The position numbers and the translations under genes were made by a program. From an uncultured Jannaschia sp. (GTDB lineage Bacteria > Pseudomonadota > Alphaproteobacteria > Rhodobacterales > Rhodobacteraceae), in assembly GCA_937916365.1 (NCBI GenBank), contig CALFSY010000083.1, forward strand, positions 1 to 10,445: a stretch of 10,445 bases of DNA, in the 5' to 3' direction. The notes below the pieces were generated by a model. The model was not told the origin of the DNA. It did no database searches and saw nothing but the letters and a program-made list of their open reading frames with translations. Shown piece by piece: positions 6,922 to 10,445 of this stretch (within the stretch, counting starts at the first letter, position 1; every line of letters starts with the position of its first letter).

Positions 6922-7266
6922 ATGCCAATCGACCGCTGGACCATGACAGGTGAGACGCCGGATGACGACGGCGAAACCAAGGTCATAACAAAAACAAAGC
7001 CTAAAACACAACGCCCGCCGTTGTATAAAGTTTTGTTATTAAATGATGATTACACACCGATGGAATTTGTTGTGCATGTATTAGAACGCTTTTTCGCGCT
7101 GACCCATTCACAGGCCGTTGAAATCATGCTGACCGTCCACAAAAAAGGCATCGCAGTGGTTGGTGTTTTTTCCCATGAAATCGCTGAAACAAAGGTGGCA
7201 CAGGTCATGGATTTTGCACGCCGCAATCAGCATCCCCTACAATGCACAATGGAAAAAGAGGACTGA
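6922..7266 (+). CDS. clpS: ClpS, N-degron adaptor for ClpAP protease
   Basis: A ClpS adaptor, which binds proteins with destabilising N-terminal residues and hands them to ClpA. Numbered from the start used here (114 residues), the substrate-pocket element LLLNDDYTPMEFV (38-50) carries Asn41, Asp42 and Asp43. TVHKKG (71-76) includes the conserved His73, and GVFSHEIAETKVAQVMDFAR and the HPLQCTMEKE tail are typical of Rhodobacteraceae. The core is complete; residues 1 to about 30 are the flexible, acidic tail. The start is uncertain. ATG codons at 6883, 6922 and 6943 are all in frame and none has a good Shine-Dalgarno sequence; GGGGG four bases before 6922 is the least poor, while 6943 would give the commonest family length. 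It is followed after 18 bases by the methyltransferase gene, so the two are probably co-transcribed. Confidence 0.94.
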   Translation: MPIDRWTMTGETPDDDGETKVITKTKPKTQRPPLYKVLLLNDDYTPMEFVVHVLERFFALTHSQAVEIMLTVHKKGIAVVGVFSHEIAETKVAQVMDFARRNQHPLQCTMEKED

Positions 7267-7284
7267 ACGCTTCAGGCCTTTTCC

Positions 7285-8271
7285 ATGACACCGAACCGAT
7301 GGACCATTGCGATCACAGCGGGTGATCTTTCGCCACCGTGTGGACCTACGCTAATTATGCAGGGGCGTGGCAATGTGAATTATTCTGATTTCAAAGACAT
7401 AACTGTCGTTCAACGGTTCAAACCGGATCATGATGATTTAATTTACAAAGGGATACGTGCGGTGTTGCACCCACAAGGCCGTTTTCAAACCGCACTTGTC
7501 CATATCACAAAATTCCGCATCGCGACCCTGTCTTCAATCGCAACGGCGTTAACACATCTCATGCCCGACGGCATATTAATCATTGATGGTCAAAAAACAG
7601 AGGGCATTGAGACCACCCTAAAACACTTACGTCAACATTTTGACATCAAAGGCGCATTATCAAAATACCATGGGCGGGTCATCTGGCTAACCCGTCCTGA
7701 AACGTTGCCCCCGCGTGTATTGGATTGGATGGTGCCGCCGTTACAAAAGCGCGGCGAATATATGATCCCATGCAATGGCTTTTCCACAAAAGGACCGGAT
7801 CGTGGGTCAACGAATCTCATCACGATATTGCCCAAACTTTCAGGTAGGATTGCCGATTTCGGCGCAGGATGGGGATATATCGCGCATAAAGCATTAGGTA
7901 ACAATGCATCTATTGTTACCATGGATTTGGTAGAGGCAGACCATATGATGGTAGCGGCGGCCAAAGTAAATGTGCAAGACCCGCGCGCAGTTTTCCATTG
8001 GGCCGATGTAACGCAGTTTTCGACGTCCGAGCCCTATGACGCGATTTTGTGCAACCCACCTTTTCATGTGGGCCGCCATGCCGACCCGAACCTTGGATGC
8101 CACTTTATTTGGGCGGCGGCACGGAATCTGAAACCACATGGAAGATTGTTTTTGGTGGCAAATCGCCACTTACCTTACGAAAACACGATGAAAGATGCCT
8201 TTAATGCGGTGAATCTTTTGGGGGATAGCGATGGTTATAAAATCTATGATTTGGCAAAGCCCAAACATTAA
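7285..8271 (+). CDS. RsmC/RlmG-family methyltransferase (probable rRNA guanine-N2 methyltransferase)
   Basis: A 328-residue class I S-adenosylmethionine methyltransferase with the two-domain plan of RsmC. The N-terminal half (about 1-165) is a degenerate methyltransferase-like domain ending in a conserved linker with IPCNGFSTKG (161-170). The C-terminal catalytic half has motif I ADFGAGWGY (190-198), an acidic motif II MDLVEA (213-218) and motif IV CNPPFHVG (256-263), the NPPF/Y signature of N-methyltransferases acting on guanine or adenine. E. coli RsmC makes m2G1207 in 16S rRNA and has a similar length (about 343), so that is the likeliest activity; an RlmG-like 23S target cannot be excluded. 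The ATG at 7285 has CAGG about nine bases upstream. It lies between clpS (18 bases) and the SDR gene (27 bases), an operon-like layout. Confidence 0.8.
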   Translation: MTPNRWTIAITAGDLSPPCGPTLIMQGRGNVNYSDFKDITVVQRFKPDHDDLIYKGIRAVLHPQGRFQTALVHITKFRIATLSSIATALTHLMPDGILIIDGQKTEGIETTLKHLRQHFDIKGALSKYHGRVIWLTRPETLPPRVLDWMVPPLQKRGEYMIPCNGFSTKGPDRGSTNLITILPKLSGRIADFGAGWGYIAHKALGNNASIVTMDLVEADHMMVAAAKVNVQDPRAVFHWADVTQFSTSEPYDAILCNPPFHVGRHADPNLGCHFIWAAARNLKPHGRLFLVANRHLPYENTMKDAFNAVNLLGDSDGYKIYDLAKPKH

Positions 8272-8298
8272 CCTAATACTTTAGGCAGGATTGTTGAT

Positions 8299-9111
8299 AT
8301 GACGCTTTCGATTCAGGGCAAAACCGCGATTGTGACAGGGGCCGCAAACGGCATTGGTTTGGCAATCGCGCGCCATTTTATTGATCATGGGGCAAATGTG
8401 ATGTTTGCCGACCGTGATAAAGCGCGGCTAGCCGACGAATGCGGCAATGTGGTGGATGATAAAGGTCAAACGCGATATTTTGCCGGTGATTTACGTGAAA
8501 AACTAACGATCGAAAACCTGGTGGCGGCAACTGTGGATACTTTCGATCGCATCGACATCTTGGTCAACGCAAGCCGCCAAATGATAACGACCGATCCGCT
8601 CGACCCCATGGACACATCCGTGCAAGCGTTGTTGGATCAAAATATGTTTTCCAGTTTGCGCTTAAGTCAGGCTGTTGCCAAACGCATGATTGCCTATACG
8701 GCGGAAAATGAACACGTCAATGATACTTTTGCCGGGTCCATCATCAATATTTCATCCATTGCCCCGCGACGCACGCATCCCAACCTCATGGCCTATTCCA
8801 TTAGCACGGCCGCCCTTGACCAAGCCACACGCAGTATGGCTGTGGCCCTGGCGCCCCACCGTATACGTGTAAATGCGATTGCATTTGGGTCTTTGATGTC
8901 GGCCAGCCTACACAATACCTTGACCGAAACCGAAGAGTTGCGTGATGAAATCATTGAGTGCACCCCGATGGGGCGCATCGCCTCAGCGAAAGAGGTTGCA
9001 GGGGTGGCGCAATTTTTGGCCTCTGATGGGGCCAGTTTCGTAACGGGTCAGGTGATGACAGTTGATGGGGGGCGCACCTTGTTAGACGCAGTATCAATCG
9101 CCGCACATTAA
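8299..9111 (+). CDS. SDR-fold protein with degenerate catalytic motifs
   Basis: A 270-residue classical-type short-chain dehydrogenase/reductase fold. Cofactor binding looks intact: TGAANGIG (13-20) and an acidic Asp38 at the end of strand 2, which favours NAD(H). Three hallmarks are altered. The NNAG motif reads NASR (90-93). The active site keeps Asn115, Ser153 and Tyr166, but the lysine expected at Tyr+4 is Thr170 (codon ACG, one base from AAG). The PG after strand 6 reads FG (about 186-187). The C-terminal VTGQVMTVDGG is normal. Loss of the lysine normally abolishes hydride-transfer catalysis, so this may be a pseudoenzyme, a binding protein, or an enzyme using another mechanism. The frame is clean with no sign of decay. 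The start ATG has AGGA eight bases upstream. It is 27 bases behind the RsmC-like gene and probably in its operon. Confidence 0.87.
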   Translation: MTLSIQGKTAIVTGAANGIGLAIARHFIDHGANVMFADRDKARLADECGNVVDDKGQTRYFAGDLREKLTIENLVAATVDTFDRIDILVNASRQMITTDPLDPMDTSVQALLDQNMFSSLRLSQAVAKRMIAYTAENEHVNDTFAGSIINISSIAPRRTHPNLMAYSISTAALDQATRSMAVALAPHRIRVNAIAFGSLMSASLHNTLTETEELRDEIIECTPMGRIASAKEVAGVAQFLASDGASFVTGQVMTVDGGRTLLDAVSIAAH

Positions 9112-9142
9112 GGCAGCATAATTATGTAAAAATATATCTATG

Positions 9143-9158
9143 CTAAATTCAAATTTAG
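9143..9158. repeat. Perfect inverted repeat overlapping the Irr-like box
   Basis: CTAAATT and AATTTAG flank a 2-base centre. It shares five bases (9154-9158) with the Irr-like palindrome and lies in an AT-rich stretch upstream of the nfu promoter. It may be part of a compound operator or an UP-like element; with so few base types, chance is also reasonable. Confidence 0.35.
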
Positions 9159-9170
9159 AACAGTTCCAAA
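9154..9170. promoter_or_regulatory. Irr/ICE-like palindrome upstream of the Fe-S gene
   Basis: TTTAGAA-CAG-TTCCAAA is a 17-bp palindrome with one mismatch. From memory, the alphaproteobacterial iron control element bound by Irr is close to TTTAGAA-N3-TTCTAAA, from which this differs at one arm position. It ends two bases before the -35 element of the promoter for an NFU1-type Fe-S protein, a target that fits iron-responsive control. A site just upstream of -35 would suit activation more than repression. Confidence 0.5.
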
Positions 9171-9172
9171 TC

Positions 9173-9201
9173 TTGACGGCGGCAAATAGGATTTGCATAT
9201 T
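9173..9201 (+). promoter_or_regulatory. Promoter of the nfu-tsaB unit
   Basis: TTGACG (9173-9178, five of six to the -35 consensus) and CATATT (9196-9201, four of six) are separated by the ideal 17 bases, 26 bases before the NFU-type start codon. This is the best sigma70-type promoter in the window and lies directly downstream of the Irr-like palindrome. Confidence 0.6.
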
Positions 9202-9227
9202 GGTGTCATCTAAACAAGGACCACAAA

Positions 9228-9794
9228 ATGTTCATCCAAACCGAGGCCACACCTAACCCTGCAACTTTGAAATTTTTACCAGGTTTGACTGTTTTGGGAT
9301 CAGGCACTGCGGATTTTCCATCGGCAGAGGCCGCAGCCATTTCGCCCCTGGCCAGCAGAATTTTTGATGTGAGCAACGTGACAGGCGTTTTTTTCGGCAT
9401 TGATTTTATCACAGTGACAAAAACCGATTCTGTAGCGTGGGAACATCTCAAACCCGCCATTCTGGGCGCGATTATGGAGCATTTCCAATCAGGGGCACCG
9501 GTTCTTGAAGACGGCACCTCTAACATTGGGGGGGGTCATGCCACCCACGAGGGCGAAGATGCAGAAATCGTAGACCAGATTACAACGCTCCTTGATACGC
9601 GCGTGCGTCCGGCCGTGGCCCAAGACGGGGGCGATATTACATTCCATGGCTTTGATCGCGGGGTGGTATACCTACATATGCAAGGGGCATGTGCGGGGTG
9701 TCCCTCTTCTACCATCACGTTGAAGATGGGTATTGAAAATCTGCTGCGCCATTATATCCCCGAAGTGACCGAGGTGCGCCCTGTCGCCTTTTGA
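9228..9794 (+). CDS. NFU1-type iron-sulfur cluster carrier (NifU family)
   Basis: A 188-residue Fe-S cluster carrier with an N-terminal Nfu_N domain opening MFIQTEATPNPATLKF (1-16) and running to about residue 90, a short Gly/His/acid linker (about 100-112), and a C-terminal NifU_C domain from about 113. The cluster ligands CAGC (Cys155 and Cys158) lie in GACAGCPSSTITLKMGIE (153-170). Two such subunits share one [4Fe-4S] cluster, which is passed on to apo-enzymes. This domain order is that of mitochondrial NFU1 and its alphaproteobacterial relatives; it is not the longer nitrogenase NifU. The start has AAGGA seven bases upstream. A good promoter and an Irr-like palindrome precede it, suggesting control by iron. 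Its 3' end overlaps the inferred start of tsaB. Confidence 0.93.
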   Translation: MFIQTEATPNPATLKFLPGLTVLGSGTADFPSAEAAAISPLASRIFDVSNVTGVFFGIDFITVTKTDSVAWEHLKPAILGAIMEHFQSGAPVLEDGTSNIGGGHATHEGEDAEIVDQITTLLDTRVRPAVAQDGGDITFHGFDRGVVYLHMQGACAGCPSSTITLKMGIENLLRHYIPEVTEVRPVAF

Positions 9795-10437
9795 TCCCGT
9801 AGTCTTATCGTTCGATACATCTGGCCCCTATTGCACCGCCGCTGTTGTCGCAGGGCAAAACGTTTTGGCGCATTGCCATATGCACATGGAAAAAGGACAG
9901 GGTGAAAAATTAGTTCCAATAATCGAAAACGTCGTGGCCAAAGCCGGGGTGAAAATATCCGCCCTTACGGCCATTGGGGTTGGTATTGGGCCGGGTAATT
10001 TTACCGGTATTCGTATTGGTGTGGCAACGGCACGTGGATTGGCGTTGGCCACCGGTATCAAAGCCGTGGGTGTTAATGGGTTTGAGGCGCTGGCCCTAGG
10101 GACAGATTATCCCACCGTTTCCATGATTAAGGCACGGCAGGGATATGTTTATGTGCAGTCATTTACCGATACGGGTGCGGGCACGCCTTGTCTTATACCA
10201 CTTGATGATATTGCAAATTATTGCCCAGGCCTCAATGTAACTTGGATCAGCACCAATGATAAGGATCAGATCCCACGGACACCCCACATTGCTAAACCGG
10301 TCTTTCCCATGGCGATTGCCATTGCACGTATTGCCGCGATGCGTTGGCAAAATGATCCACCGCGCCCTGCCCCATTATATCTGCGCCCACCAACCACCAC
10401 CCCCGCACAGGATCGCGGACCTGCGATTTTGCCGTGA
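9781..10437 (+). CDS. tsaB: TsaB, tRNA t6A37 synthesis partner protein, inferred CTG start
   Basis: TsaB is the non-catalytic partner that with TsaD and TsaE makes threonylcarbamoyladenosine at A37 of ANN-decoding tRNAs. The signature GVGIGPGNFTGIRIG (66-80) is followed by the helix ATARGLALA, and the first-strand motif VLSFDTS is at residues 8-14, giving 218 residues, near the usual length. The start is odd. The frame opens after a TGA at 9766, and the only possible initiators before the conserved DTS are non-ATG: CTG at 9781 is the only near-cognate one, with GAGGTG four to six bases upstream. The next standard start is a TTG at 9865, which would remove 28 residues including the whole first strand. 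I therefore infer CTG at 9781, overlapping the NFU-type gene by 14 bases; a single-base change or sequencing error in a former ATG would look the same. An ATG directly after the stop (10438) may begin the next gene. Confidence 0.88.
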   Translation: MSPFDPVVLSFDTSGPYCTAAVVAGQNVLAHCHMHMEKGQGEKLVPIIENVVAKAGVKISALTAIGVGIGPGNFTGIRIGVATARGLALATGIKAVGVNGFEALALGTDYPTVSMIKARQGYVYVQSFTDTGAGTPCLIPLDDIANYCPGLNVTWISTNDKDQIPRTPHIAKPVFPMAIAIARIAAMRWQNDPPRPAPLYLRPPTTTPAQDRGPAILP

Positions 10438-10445
10438 ATGATGTG

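Noticed and set aside
10438..10445. ATG immediately after the tsaB stop, possibly the start of rimI, its common neighbour
   Set aside because: Only eight bases are visible, too few to support a gene call.
1..10445. CRISPR arrays, insertion sequences, phage genes, toxin-antitoxin pairs, tRNA or rRNA genes
   Set aside because: No spaced repeats, terminal inverted repeats with a transposase, or tRNA/rRNA-like sequence were seen; the window reads as ordinary core chromosome.

Overview
The window looks like chromosomal DNA from a marine alphaproteobacterium, most likely Rhodobacterales (roseobacter-type), with base composition near one half G+C by eye. The basis is the gene set: an alphaproteobacterial S21, a bacterial COQ9-family protein, ClpS, an RsmC-type methyltransferase, an NFU1-type Fe-S protein and TsaB, all with protein sequences that read as Rhodobacteraceae. 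Taxonomy rests on recall of family sequences, not on a search. I see no insertion sequence, prophage, CRISPR array, tRNA or rRNA gene. Coding density is high, and no gene-free stretch exceeds 300 bases (the longest is about 160).

Layout. 1-1503 (+) is a membrane glycosyltransferase that resembles Alg8, the polymerase of alginate synthesis. It converges with phosphomannomutase manB (1552-2916, -). Upstream of manB on the same strand lie a small RecD/Dda-like SF1B helicase (3037-4566, -) and rpsU (4717-4923, -). A hairpin that may be a terminator separates the helicase from manB. From 5038 on everything is on the + strand: a COQ9-family ubiquinone biosynthesis protein, a PIG3-type NAD(P)H:quinone oxidoreductase, then clpS, an RsmC/RlmG-family methyltransferase and an unusual SDR protein in a close run, then an NFU1-type Fe-S carrier and tsaB.

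How the genes fit together. The glycosyltransferase and ManB may serve one pathway: ManB makes mannose-1-phosphate for GDP-mannose, and an Alg8-like enzyme would polymerise a GDP-mannose-derived sugar. S21, the RsmC-like enzyme and TsaB all serve translation. COQ9 and the quinone reductase both concern quinones. ClpS feeds N-degron substrates to ClpAP.

This is mostly core-genome DNA and I do not see a clearly new system. The points worth a second look are: the Alg8-like polymerase beside manB; an SDR that has lost its catalytic lysine and two other hallmark motifs; an Irr/ICE-like palindrome placed just upstream of a good promoter for the Fe-S gene; a tsaB reading frame whose conserved N-terminus can only be reached from a CTG codon; and a hairpin between the Shine-Dalgarno sequence and the start codon of rpsU.
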